Positions 18,065 through 27,152 of a stretch of DNA of 64,000 bases are shown here, piece by piece; within the stretch, counting starts at the first letter, position 1, and every line of letters starts with the position of its first letter. The stretch lies in NCBI RefSeq assembly GCF_948329825.1, contig NZ_CAOJCM010000001.1:1240001-1304000 (forward strand), given 5' to 3'. The notes under the pieces are model-generated. The model ran no database searches. It was not told the DNA's origin and saw only the letters and a list, made by a program, of their open reading frames with translations. The DNA is from Paenibacillus sp. JJ-100 (GTDB taxonomy: Bacteria; Bacillota; Bacilli; Paenibacillales; Paenibacillaceae). Made by a program: the position numbers and the translations under genes.

Positions 18065-19348
18065 ATGATTGACGATTCAGGAGATGTAGATCAGATTCAA
18101 GGAATCCATGCACCGCGTGACCCTGATCGTGTTGCGACTTCACCCAGTGAGGATGACCTCGATTACGCTTCACCTGCTTATCTTGACATGATCGACAGAT
18201 CACTCCTGAGTTCAGGGAACAATGTCAGATTGAAGCAAGCGATCGAGAAGGCCAAACGAGGTGAACATGTAACTATTGCATTTATCGGGGGATCTATTAC
18301 TCATGGCGCTGGTGCAACACCGATTCATCTCCAAAATTATGCCTATCATACCTATGAACATTTCAAAAAAATGTTCACTCCTTTGAACAGCAATGCAATT
18401 CAGCTGATTAAGGCAGGTGTAGGCGGGACGCCCTCAGAATTAGGCGTCATACGTTATGAGCGGGATGTGCTTCGTGATGGTAGCGTGAAGCCGGACATTG
18501 TCATTGTTGAGTTTGCGGTAAACGATGCTGATGATGAGACACGTGGAAATTGTTACGAGAGCTTAGTATTGAAAGCGCTTGCTTCGGATAACGATCCAGC
18601 GGTCATCCTGCTTTTCAGTGTATTTAAAAACGATTGGAATCTTCAGGATCGTCTTACACCAGTAGGGTTTCATTATGATCTGCCCATGGTGAGTATGAAG
18701 GATGCCCTTGTTGAGCAATTTCAGAAGACGAAAGACGAGGGTCGCGTTATAACCAAAGAACAGTACTTTCATGACATCTATCATCCCACCAATACAGGCC
18801 ATCGAATTATGGCTGATGCACTGGCTAATCTGTTCCGTGTTACAGACTGTTCAGATCTGGACCAAGAAGTGAATGAACTCAAAAAGTTGCCGATCATCGG
18901 GAACGATTATATGAATGTTAAACTGTTGGATCGGAAGAACGCAGAACAGATTGCCCATATTCACACAGGCAACTTCTGTCACACGGATACTGATCTGCAG
19001 ATGGCAGAGATGGACGATCATGCAAATGCTACGGCGCTTTTTCCAAATAATTGGATGTACATCGGTGACGAAACAGCAGGTGACAATGGGTTTAAACTAC
19101 ATTTACGCTGTAGTCGTCTCATTTTAATCTTCAAAGACTCAGGCGACGAAATATTCGGCACAGCCCATATTAAGGTGGATGGCAAAATGGCCAAAGAGGC
19201 TGATCCACATCAGGTGAACTGGACACATTGCCATGTCATGATCCTTCTTAGTCATGAAGAAGTCGATGAACATGTTATCGAGATTGACATGGCTCTAGGC
19301 CATGAGGACAAGCGGTTCACTATCTTGGGTTTTGGATACGTTGATTAA
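18065..19348 (+). CDS. SGNH/GDSL-family esterase, probable acetylxylan esterase
   Basis: A 427-residue cytoplasmic hydrolase (no signal peptide), start ATG after GGTGGTGAGG. The SGNH blocks are visible: block I IGGSITHG with nucleophile S77, glycine G120-G121 (block II), N153 in AVND (block III), and D237-H240 in HDIYHPTNTGH (block V). Residues ~280-427 form a beta-rich C-terminal domain. Position next to GH8 exo-oligoxylanase and a second esterase suggests deacetylation of imported xylo-oligosaccharides. Specificity is inferred from context only. Confidence 0.8.
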   Translation: MIDDSGDVDQIQGIHAPRDPDRVATSPSEDDLDYASPAYLDMIDRSLLSSGNNVRLKQAIEKAKRGEHVTIAFIGGSITHGAGATPIHLQNYAYHTYEHFKKMFTPLNSNAIQLIKAGVGGTPSELGVIRYERDVLRDGSVKPDIVIVEFAVNDADDETRGNCYESLVLKALASDNDPAVILLFSVFKNDWNLQDRLTPVGFHYDLPMVSMKDALVEQFQKTKDEGRVITKEQYFHDIYHPTNTGHRIMADALANLFRVTDCSDLDQEVNELKKLPIIGNDYMNVKLLDRKNAEQIAHIHTGNFCHTDTDLQMAEMDDHANATALFPNNWMYIGDETAGDNGFKLHLRCSRLILIFKDSGDEIFGTAHIKVDGKMAKEADPHQVNWTHCHVMILLSHEEVDEHVIEIDMALGHEDKRFTILGFGYVD

Positions 19349-19369
19349 CAGAACTGGTATGAAGTCTAG

Positions 19370-20170
<801 letters not shown>

Positions 20171-20208
20171 GAAGACAAATAAAATATATTATTGGGAGGT
20201 TTCTCACT

Positions 20209-20841
20209 ATGTTCAAATTCGGCAAAAAATTGTTGACTGTTGTTCTTGCAGCTTCTATGAGTTTAGGTGTGTTCGCAGCTACTACAGGTGCTACTGATTA
20301 CTGGCAGAACTGGACAGATGGTGGGGGTTACGTCAATGCCGTGAACGGTTCTGGTGGTAATTACAGCGTAAACTGGCAAAACACAGGGAATTTTGTCGTT
20401 GGTAAAGGCTGGACTTACGGCACACCTAATCGTGTGGTTAACTACAACGCGGGTGTATTTTCACCTTCCGGCAATGGCTATCTGACGTTTTATGGCTGGA
20501 CCCGGAATGCACTTATTGAATACTACGTAGTAGATAACTGGGGCACATACCGCCCGACTGGAACTTATAAAGGGACGGTAAACAGTGACGGTGGTACGTA
20601 TGACATCTATACTACGATGAGATACAATCAGCCATCCATTGATGGGTATTCAACATTCCCGCAATACTGGAGTGTTAGACAATCCAAACGTCCAATCGGT
20701 GTAAACTCCCAAATTACGTTCCAGAACCACGTAAATGCGTGGGCGAGCAAAGGAATGTACTTGGGTAACAGCTGGTCCTATCAAGTTATGGCAACCGAAG
20801 GATACCAAAGTAGCGGTAGCTCAAACGTGACTGTTTGGTAA
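20209..20841 (+). CDS. xynA: Secreted GH11 endo-1,4-beta-xylanase
   Basis: A 210-residue extracellular xylanase with signal peptide (~1-28) and a single beta-jelly-roll domain, the normal GH11 size. ATG 20209 after GGGAGG is chosen; the ATG at 20167 overlaps the previous stop but lacks a ribosome binding site. The nucleophile is E104 in [10 protein letters not shown] and the acid/base E197 in [10 protein letters not shown]. Asn110 next to the acid/base site is the residue of neutral to alkaline xylanases. It lies downstream of two esterase genes, so may be cotranscribed with them or have its own promoter. Confidence 0.95.
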   Translation: MFKFGKKLLTVVLAASMSLGVFAATTGATDYWQNWTDGGGYVNAVNGSGGNYSVNWQNTGNFVVGKGWTYGTPNRVVNYNAGVFSPSGNGYLTFYGWTRNALIEYYVVDNWGTYRPTGTYKGTVNSDGGTYDIYTTMRYNQPSIDGYSTFPQYWSVRQSKRPIGVNSQITFQNHVNAWASKGMYLGNSWSYQVMATEGYQSSGSSNVTVW

Positions 20842-20851
20842 GCGCTACCAA
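20835..20851. promoter_or_regulatory. Palindromic cre-like operator over the xylanase stop codon
   Basis: TTGGTAAGCGCTACCAA is a near-perfect palindrome that contains the TAA of the GH11 gene. It matches cre at 13 of 14 positions and shares AAGCGCTACCAA with the site at 12914. It may control the downstream lipoprotein gene. Confidence 0.5.
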
Positions 20852-20875
20852 TTTAATTGGCTAAGGCAAACTCAA

Positions 20876-20903
20876 GCAAGGCAGGTCGTTGGATCTGTCT
20901 TGC
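20876..20903 (+). other. Stem-loop in leader of the SUMF1-like gene
   Basis: GCAAGGCAG pairs with CTGTCTTGC (one G-T pair) across a 10-base loop, 31 bases before the start codon at 20935. There is no T-run, so it is a leader hairpin rather than a terminator. Confidence 0.35.
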
Positions 20904-20934
20904 TCTCAATTTCCGTTTTAAAGGAGACTTCCAG

Positions 20935-21777
20935 ATGAGAAAGTGGATGGTATTTCTACTCATCGCAGCTGTTGTTGGATTAAGTGCATGTTCGGCAGCC
21001 AGCAGTTCCACCGTGAGCGATGATCTTGTGTTGGTAGAGGGTGGGGCATTCAAAAGCAGTAAAACCAGTTATAGCGGCAAAGGTATTACATTGTCTGACT
21101 TTTACATTGGAAAATATGAAGTGACCCAGAAGCAATGGGCTGACGTTATGGGGGACAATCCCTCCGCTTTCAAGGGTGAAGAACGACCCGTTGAACGGGT
21201 GAGCTGGTACGATGCAATCGAGTACTGTAATGCACGTAGCATTAAGGAAAACCTGAAACCTTATTACACGATTGATAAAGAAACCATGGATACGAATAAT
21301 AAGAATGAAAATGATAATGTCAAATGGACTGTAACCATCAATGAAGATGCGAATGGATATCGTCTGCCTACGGCAGAAGAATGGGAATATGCCGCAAGTG
21401 GCGGACAAAAGAGTGAGAATTTTACTTATAGCGGAAGCAACAATCCAGATGAAGTGGCATGGTACTGGATGAATGCCGGAGAAAAACCATTAACAGGAGA
21501 CTGGAACTGGCCTGCAATCGAAAATAATCGGAATCAAACGAAGCCAGTCGGTCAGCAAAAGGCAAACGAGTTAGGGATTTTTGATATGTCCGGCAATGTG
21601 AGAGAGTGGTGCTGGGACTGGCACAAACATCCGGAAACCCCGGACAACACCTGGAGAGTCAGCAAGGGAGGCGGCTGGGTCAGTAGTGTAAATACAGAAG
21701 AGATTTCATATCCAGGAAAATTTGATGCGAATGGGATTGGTCCCGATCAGGGATTGCGAATCGTACGTACTAAATAA
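20935..21777 (+). CDS. SUMF1/formylglycine-enzyme-like lipoprotein
   Basis: A 280-residue lipoprotein starting at ATG 20935 after AAAGGAGA (the longer frame from 20857 is not supported). Signal peptide and lipobox LSAC (Cys19) precede a complete FGE-sulfatase fold: YEVTQKQWADVMG, RPVERVSWYDAIEYCN, YRLPTAEEWEYAASGG, and the C-terminal MSGNVREWCWDW and KGGGWV. True FGEs modify sulfatases; no sulfatase is in the window. A surface-anchored copy between xylanase and lichenase more likely binds a glycan or modifies a surface partner. Function unproven. Confidence 0.8.
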   Translation: MRKWMVFLLIAAVVGLSACSAASSSTVSDDLVLVEGGAFKSSKTSYSGKGITLSDFYIGKYEVTQKQWADVMGDNPSAFKGEERPVERVSWYDAIEYCNARSIKENLKPYYTIDKETMDTNNKNENDNVKWTVTINEDANGYRLPTAEEWEYAASGGQKSENFTYSGSNNPDEVAWYWMNAGEKPLTGDWNWPAIENNRNQTKPVGQQKANELGIFDMSGNVREWCWDWHKHPETPDNTWRVSKGGGWVSSVNTEEISYPGKFDANGIGPDQGLRIVRTK

Positions 21778-21780
21778 CGG

Positions 21781-21807
21781 GGCCTTTCATAACGAAAGGT
21801 CTTTTTT
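21781..21807 (+). terminator. Rho-independent terminator
   Basis: GGCCTTTC / GAAAGGTC stem with a 5-base loop followed by six T. It ends the lipoprotein transcript. Confidence 0.85.
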
Positions 21808-21915
21808 GAACAACATATTCTTTAGAAGGGAGTTATCTTTAAATGTGAATATGAAATCTTTAAACTTTTCTATAGTTGGCTCATTATCAACTAGATAAAA
21901 TGGAAATACCAACCA

Positions 21916-21929
21916 TGTAAGCGTTTTAT
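21916..21929 (+). promoter_or_regulatory. cre-like site before lichenase
   Basis: TGTAAGCGTTTTAT matches the cre consensus at 13 of 14 positions. It lies about 95 bases before the lichenase start. Confidence 0.6.
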
Positions 21930-22023
21930 AAATAGTGACAAACTCATCACTGATCGTTCAATTTAAGGAGTGATGGTGTTGTTCGTTCGTTTACACGGTT
22001 GGAATCATTGATGGAGGTGTAGG

Positions 22024-22737
22024 ATGAAAAGGAAAACATGTTTTACATTAATGGTATCAGGTGTGGTTTCGTTATTTATTTCGGTAAGCGCTTTCGCCGG
22101 GTGGGTGTTTTGGGAACCACTGACGTATCACAATGCAAGTACTTGGCAGAAGGCGGACGGTTATTCTAACGGTTCCATGTTTAACTGTACATGGCGAGCA
22201 AACAATGCTAATTTCACGAATGATGGCAAGCTGCGGTTGAGCCTGACCAGTCCTTCGAACAACAAATTTGATTGCGGAGAGTACCGGTCTACGAATAAAT
22301 ATAGTTATGGGCTGTATGAAGTAAGCATGAAACCAGCCAAGAACACAGGAATTGTATCCTCATTCTTCACATACACAGGTCCTAGTGATGGTACACAATG
22401 GGATGAGATTGATATTGAATTCCTCGGCAAAGATACGACAAAAGTGCAATTTAACTATTACACGAATGGCGTGGGAGGGCATGAAAAAATTATAAATCTA
22501 GGCTTTGATGCTTCCCAGGGATTCCATACGTATGCATTTGATTGGCAACCTGGACATATCAAGTGGTATGTAGATGGTGTGCTGAAACATACAGCTACAA
22601 CGAATATTCCTAAGACACCAGGAAAAATTATGATGAACATCTGGAATGGAATCGGTGTCGATAGTTGGCTTGGATCATATAACGGAGCTAATCCACTACA
22701 CGCAGAGTATGATTGGGTGAGGTATACAAGTAATTAA
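22024..22737 (+). CDS. bglS: Secreted GH16 endo-beta-1,3-1,4-glucanase (lichenase)
   Basis: A 237-residue enzyme that cleaves beta-1,4 bonds next to beta-1,3 bonds in lichenan and cereal beta-glucan. Start ATG after GGAGGTG; signal peptide ~1-25 (VSAFA). The catalytic motif DEIDIEF holds nucleophile E128, D130 and acid/base E132, and length and flanking motifs ([28 protein letters not shown]) match Bacillus lichenases closely. It is monocistronic between two terminators, with a cre-like site upstream. Confidence 0.95.
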   Translation: MKRKTCFTLMVSGVVSLFISVSAFAGWVFWEPLTYHNASTWQKADGYSNGSMFNCTWRANNANFTNDGKLRLSLTSPSNNKFDCGEYRSTNKYSYGLYEVSMKPAKNTGIVSSFFTYTGPSDGTQWDEIDIEFLGKDTTKVQFNYYTNGVGGHEKIINLGFDASQGFHTYAFDWQPGHIKWYVDGVLKHTATTNIPKTPGKIMMNIWNGIGVDSWLGSYNGANPLHAEYDWVRYTSN

Positions 22738-22782
22738 AAAAACTTCATGATCCGATCTGCGAAAATGGAATACATGTATGAA

Positions 22783-22816
22783 CAGGGGGAGCTTGATCTA
22801 AGCTCCTCTGTTTTTT
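22783..22816 (+). terminator. Rho-independent terminator after lichenase
   Basis: CAGGGGGAGCTT pairs with AAGCTCCTCTG across a 5-base loop, followed by a T-rich run. Confidence 0.88.
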
Positions 22817-22904
22817 ATTTTTTTCATACTTTACAGAACGGACATGACGTAAGATGATGAGTTGAAAGAGGAGTTAAAATGATATGCAGAGAGGATATGG
22901 ATAG

Positions 22905-23477
22905 GTGAAGAGAAACATGGATCATAAACAAAATCAATCATCCGAACAGTTAATTGAACTTTTAGGTCAATTATATGATGCCAAACAGGTACAAGCCTTA
23001 ATGGAGCCTTTTGGAGTGAAGAGAATGACGAAACCAGAGGGACCTTTTCATGATGATATCATCTGGTCTGTCAAAGCATCGGTTCGAATTGACGTTTATC
23101 GCTCTCCCAAAATCAATACGTTAACGGGGCGTGATGATTTCCCTACCGATGAGTGGATCGTTGGAGCCATTCATTTCCTTGCACCGGGATCGGACGATCG
23201 GATCAAGAAAACGTTCCCCGGACAACTGCCCAAAGGGTTAACGATGAATGCAACACCTGACGATTGGATCGATGTATATGGTCAACCGGATATCTATGAA
23301 CAAGGTGACTGGCTTGGAGGAAGTGGGCCTTATCTGGCATGGCGCAAGTCCAGTATGAATATATCCGTTGAATATGAAACCGATGAGAACAGCAGTGTGA
23401 TGATTTGTGTTAAGTTCTGTCTGATTGGCTGCATGAGTGCTTGGAAAAGTGATTACCCGGAAGTTTTTGCCCCCTGA
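22905..23477 (+). CDS. Hypothetical soluble protein, 190 residues
   Basis: Not recognised. GTG 22905 overlaps the TGA of a 9-codon leader ORF (22879-22908), which itself follows AGAGGAG; ATG 22917 is an alternative start. The protein is soluble, with no signal peptide or membrane helix. A central hydrophobic/aromatic stretch (DEWIVGAIHFLAPG) and a terminal Cys-containing segment (VKFCLIGC) are visible. Composition resembles small cytoplasmic immunity-type or DUF proteins, but I cannot assign a family. It stands alone between the lichenase terminator and a regulated promoter. Confidence 0.6.
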   Translation: MKRNMDHKQNQSSEQLIELLGQLYDAKQVQALMEPFGVKRMTKPEGPFHDDIIWSVKASVRIDVYRSPKINTLTGRDDFPTDEWIVGAIHFLAPGSDDRIKKTFPGQLPKGLTMNATPDDWIDVYGQPDIYEQGDWLGGSGPYLAWRKSSMNISVEYETDENSSVMICVKFCLIGCMSAWKSDYPEVFAP

Positions 23478-23550
23478 TCCATACAAGTGATAAATGTGAA
23501 CAGCGAGATTGTACTAATCCAACATCCGTATTCACTTTTTAATATCCTAA

Positions 23551-23609
23551 ATTATTGCAATAAATGTTGTAATATTAGTATGGGCATGCTTGTGAGCATT
23601 CATTATGAT
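23551..23609 (+). promoter_or_regulatory. Putative YesN-type operator and promoter of the binding-protein gene
   Basis: A 28-base element (23551-23578) contains two TTGYWAT half-sites 12 bases apart (TTGCAAT, TTGTAAT) and ends in AATATTAG. A -10-like TATGAT starts 26 bases after its end (23604-23609); no good -35 is present, as for an activated promoter. It matches the element at 28887-28914 at about 22 of 28 positions. Confidence 0.5.
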
Positions 23610-23654
23610 GGACTCTGTAGACAACAACACTACATAGACAGGGGGACACACAAG

Positions 23655-25340
23655 TTGAGAACAAGTAAGAAAAGAAAGGTTGGCGGCTTCGCCTTAGCAG
23701 GAATGTTGGCGCTTACAGCAGTGTTAAGCGGTTGTAACAGTGGGTCAAGTCAAGAAGCTGCGCCAAGCACTCCAAGTACAGCACTCGAAATGAAAGATGG
23801 GAAGTATGATCCACCGGTGAGTGTCACCTATTTACGCCCATGGGGACCAGAAATAAAGTTTAAATCGGGAGAAGATCAGGATAACAACGTCCATACCAAA
23901 TGGGCTAAAGACAAACTCGGTATCGAATTAAAAAATCAGTGGGTATCACCGTCCACTAACAATGCGTTTGAAACGAAACTGCGCTTGTCGCTTGCTTCCA
24001 ATGCAGATATGCCGGATATTATCTCGTATCGCGGCGACTTCAATCTGGCACGTGAGTTAATTGAAACTGGCAAGTTCATTGATGCTGGCGAATTATTCGA
24101 TAAATATGCAAGTGATACGTGGAAAGCCGCTGTGAATGAAGATCCTGCTGTATGGTATCCGTACATGCAGGATGGTAAACGGATCGGTATTCCGATTCTG
24201 GATTACTCCTACAATAGTGATCCAGTGATGTGGATTCGCGAGGATTGGATGAAGAAGTTTAATTTGAAAGCGCCTGAAACGATGGCTGATCTTGAAGTGA
24301 TTATGGAAACGTTTACGAATAAAGACCCGGACGGCAATGGTAAAAAAGACACATACGGTCTGACCATCGGATTCAAAAACTGGTTGAGCACATGGATGTC
24401 TGACGCTGGCTGGATCTTCGGAGCCTACGGCACGATGCCAAATCAGTGGAATCTGAACGCAGAAGGAAAACTGGAGTACGGCTCTGTAAACCCTGGAGCA
24501 AAACAAGCTTTGGCAACACTTGCTGACTGGATGAGCAAAGGTTATATCCCGGAGGAAGCCGGTGTATATGATGAAACCAAAGCGGCAGAAGAGTTCACAG
24601 CAGGTAAAGCGGGGATTGTTGTCGGCCCTCACTGGATGCCGTCATGGCCGCTCGAAGATGTGAAGAAAAACAATCCGGAAGCGGAGTACAAAGCTTACCC
24701 GATTCCATCTGGACCTGATGGCAAGGCAGGCAGACGTGGTACCGCGAATGACAACGGTGTAATTCTGATCAGCAAAGATATGAAGAACCCAGAAGTCTTT
24801 TTCACATATCAAAACTATCTATTTGATCACTTTGCCAATCCAAAAGCAGGTGATGAATTCGAATATGGCTTCGCTGAAGGATATGACTGGGCAATGAAAG
24901 ACGGCACACCAACAACCGATGCTAGTGTGACAGGCGGTTATGCACCTGAGAAATACACATTAACGTTTGATGGTGCACGTATCCCGAGTCTGAACATGGC
25001 TACGCTTGCGAAGTTTGCTAACGGTGAAGAAGCAACAACACCTTTCGAGAAAAAACTCAAGTCTGGCGTACCGACACCAATGGTGGAAGCGGCCAAGATT
25101 GTTCTGGATCAAAAAGATATCGCATTAAAACAGATGTTCACAGGTGCTCCAACCATGTCTATGCAGATGAATAACGACATCTTGACCAAAATGGAAAAAG
25201 ATACATTCTCTCAGATCATCTATGGTAAAGCTTCAATCGACGCATTCGATACGTTCGTAGAGAAATGGAAGTCTTCTGGTGGAGATCAAAATACGCAAGA
25301 AGTTAATGAGTGGTATCAATCCGTAACTAGTGGCAAGTAG
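23655..25340 (+). CDS. Extracellular solute-binding lipoprotein
   Basis: Substrate-binding protein of 561 residues. TTG 23655 after GGGGGACA gives signal peptide MRTSKKRKVGGFALAGMLAL and lipobox VLSGC; the upstream in-frame region to 23487 is non-coding promoter DNA. The mature part is a large LplA-type oligosaccharide-binding fold (DPDGNGKKDTYG calcium-loop-like segment, WMKKFNLKAPETM). It pairs with the permeases at 29008-30852, which share the same promoter element, even though the two-component genes lie between. Ligand unknown; neighbouring GH16 enzymes suggest beta-glucan fragments. Confidence 0.9.
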   Translation: MRTSKKRKVGGFALAGMLALTAVLSGCNSGSSQEAAPSTPSTALEMKDGKYDPPVSVTYLRPWGPEIKFKSGEDQDNNVHTKWAKDKLGIELKNQWVSPSTNNAFETKLRLSLASNADMPDIISYRGDFNLARELIETGKFIDAGELFDKYASDTWKAAVNEDPAVWYPYMQDGKRIGIPILDYSYNSDPVMWIREDWMKKFNLKAPETMADLEVIMETFTNKDPDGNGKKDTYGLTIGFKNWLSTWMSDAGWIFGAYGTMPNQWNLNAEGKLEYGSVNPGAKQALATLADWMSKGYIPEEAGVYDETKAAEEFTAGKAGIVVGPHWMPSWPLEDVKKNNPEAEYKAYPIPSGPDGKAGRRGTANDNGVILISKDMKNPEVFFTYQNYLFDHFANPKAGDEFEYGFAEGYDWAMKDGTPTTDASVTGGYAPEKYTLTFDGARIPSLNMATLAKFANGEEATTPFEKKLKSGVPTPMVEAAKIVLDQKDIALKQMFTGAPTMSMQMNNDILTKMEKDTFSQIIYGKASIDAFDTFVEKWKSSGGDQNTQEVNEWYQSVTSGK

Positions 25341-25377
25341 TGTAAGCAGGAATACAGGCATATAATAACATGAATAG

Positions 25378-25416
25378 CAAAAGCCTCGCTGGAGTAAAGT
25401 CCAGTGAGGCTTTTGT
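25378..25416. terminator. Rho-independent terminator
   Basis: AAAAGCCTCGCTGGA pairs with TCCAGTGAGGCTTTT across a 6-base loop (one G-T pair). It ends the binding-protein transcript and may also serve the convergent two-component operon. Confidence 0.88.
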
Positions 25417-25502
25417 TACGTTAACCATTTGATATAACTCAATTGAATTCAATAGATATAAAAGCTAGTGATTTGCTATCAGACATTGATAACGTTGTTC
25501 AT

Positions 25503-27143
25503 TTAAACAGGTAAATTCTCTCTGTATTCTTGTGGTGTCAGGTCGTAGAACTTCTTGAATACTCGAATAAAATAGGCTGTGTTGTTGTAGCCGACAAGCT
25601 CGGCTATTTCAAACACTTTGGCGCTGGTTGAGCGCAAATAGTAAGCTGCTTTTTCCATCCGCAATCGATAGACATAGGCTGTCAGCGCCTCTCCAGTCTC
25701 TGCCTTGTACACTTTCGACAAGTATACGGGGTGCAAGTGTACATGCTCTGCGATTGCTGGCAAGGAGACATCTGATGCGAGATGCAGGTCCACAAAACTT
25801 TTTACACTTCGAACGATTGTACTGTGATTGTCTTTAAGCTCCTGTTCTGCGTCTTCACTGATTGAATGCAGTGTGCGGAGCGACCAGTCTTTCAACTGCT
25901 GTGCGGTAGCGTAGTTTGGAGCCTGAAAGTATTTATACGTTTCGGCAGGCAGGACCGAAGAAATCTGTTTACCGTTCTTATGAATGATATAAGCAAAGGC
26001 TCCAGCCAGAGCATGATAGACCTCAATAATTGTTTCAGCAATATCATGATGTTGTCCTGATTCGAGCAGTTCATTGAAGATGACCTCAATTTTCTGTTCC
26101 ACATCATCAAAGCGTCCGGCTTCGAGCAAACTGATCAGTGTTGGCGGCTTATAAAGAGACCGAATAGCTGGTAACGGGTGAACATCCTTATCATCTGAAG
26201 CGGTGATAAACAGACCCTGTGCCTGTCCCATATGCTTACGCATCGACCGGACAGCACTCTCATACATCACACCAATCTCATTCGGGAACTTGCCCCAGTG
26301 AGAGACGGAGATGGAGATGGCCCCTTTCAAATATAACTGAACGTTCGTCTGAATCTGCGCTGCATACTGCTCCAGCAGGGCTTGAGGCTTCTCCTCTTTG
26401 TTCGTGCTGTACGTGTTACCCGTTTTGACACTGACCAGTACAACCAGATAATCATGGACGTCCCGCGTGTGCCAGATATGAAAATGATGCTGCATGACTT
26501 CACTAATAATATTGCAGATTGCGTACTGAATCAGCGACAGATCATAATCGGCCATCTCGGTCAGATGTTCTTCCATACGGATCACGAGCATCCCCATTTC
26601 TTCACCAACCAAGTAGGGAAGTTCCAGTAACTCCAGCTTATCAGCAAGAGCAGAAGGGGAGTAGGTTTTGCCTGTAAGCAATTCATGGAGCATGGTAGAC
26701 TGCAGTAGAGGCAAGTTGTCTTGAAACGCATGTAAAGCTCGTTGATATGAAGCGGCTGTTTCCCATTTTTGCTTGATCCGGTCCACAAGTCGTTGTACCG
26801 TTTCAATCAGATCTTCATCACTCACAGGTTTAAGCAAATAGTCAAAGCTCTCCTGAGCCATCGCTTGTTTGGCATATTCGAAGTCGGCAAATCCGGACAG
26901 GAGTATCGTTTGCACATGCGGCCATTTCTCGTGAATTGTCGTAATCAGATCAATGCCGGACATCTCCGGCATACGAATGTCGGTAATCACAATATCAATA
27001 TCGTGATTCTCCATAATCTCAAGCGCCACGGCGCCGGATAATGCCTCATGTACCGTACCGATTCCACAGCTTTCCCACGGAATGGTCTCCGCTAGCGTTT
27101 CCACAACAGAACGTTCATCATCGACTAACAAAATTTGTAACAT
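25503..27143 (-). CDS. YesN-type response regulator (REC + AraC HTH)
   Basis: Response regulator of about 546 residues. ATG 27143 is preferred (AGGTGAAG upstream); an in-frame GTG at 27152 is possible. The receiver domain (~1-120) holds DD at 8-9, phospho-acceptor D55 in ITDIRMPE and the KP motif LLKPVSDE. A long central helical region (~130-430) precedes the AraC-type double HTH (~440-546). It is encoded directly downstream of the YesM-type kinase and probably binds the TTGYWAT-repeat elements upstream of the binding-protein gene and the permease operon. Confidence 0.92.
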   Translation of the reverse strand: MLQILLVDDERSVVETLAETIPWESCGIGTVHEALSGAVALEIMENHDIDIVITDIRMPEMSGIDLITTIHEKWPHVQTILLSGFADFEYAKQAMAQESFDYLLKPVSDEDLIETVQRLVDRIKQKWETAASYQRALHAFQDNLPLLQSTMLHELLTGKTYSPSALADKLELLELPYLVGEEMGMLVIRMEEHLTEMADYDLSLIQYAICNIISEVMQHHFHIWHTRDVHDYLVVLVSVKTGNTYSTNKEEKPQALLEQYAAQIQTNVQLYLKGAISISVSHWGKFPNEIGVMYESAVRSMRKHMGQAQGLFITASDDKDVHPLPAIRSLYKPPTLISLLEAGRFDDVEQKIEVIFNELLESGQHHDIAETIIEVYHALAGAFAYIIHKNGKQISSVLPAETYKYFQAPNYATAQQLKDWSLRTLHSISEDAEQELKDNHSTIVRSVKSFVDLHLASDVSLPAIAEHVHLHPVYLSKVYKAETGEALTAYVYRLRMEKAAYYLRSTSAKVFEIAELVGYNNTAYFIRVFKKFYDLTPQEYRENLPV

Positions 27144-27152
27144 GTACTTCAC

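Noticed and set aside
23487..23654. Upstream extension of the binding-protein gene
   Set aside because: The region contains a regulated promoter element, and the protein has a clean signal peptide only from TTG 23655 behind GGGGGACA.
24093..24632. Long minus-strand frame (179 codons) inside the binding-protein gene
   Set aside because: Fully antisense to a well-supported gene with signal peptide and lipobox; no ribosome site and no recognisable protein pattern. The same holds for 1665-2141, 32173-32673 and 37804-38337.
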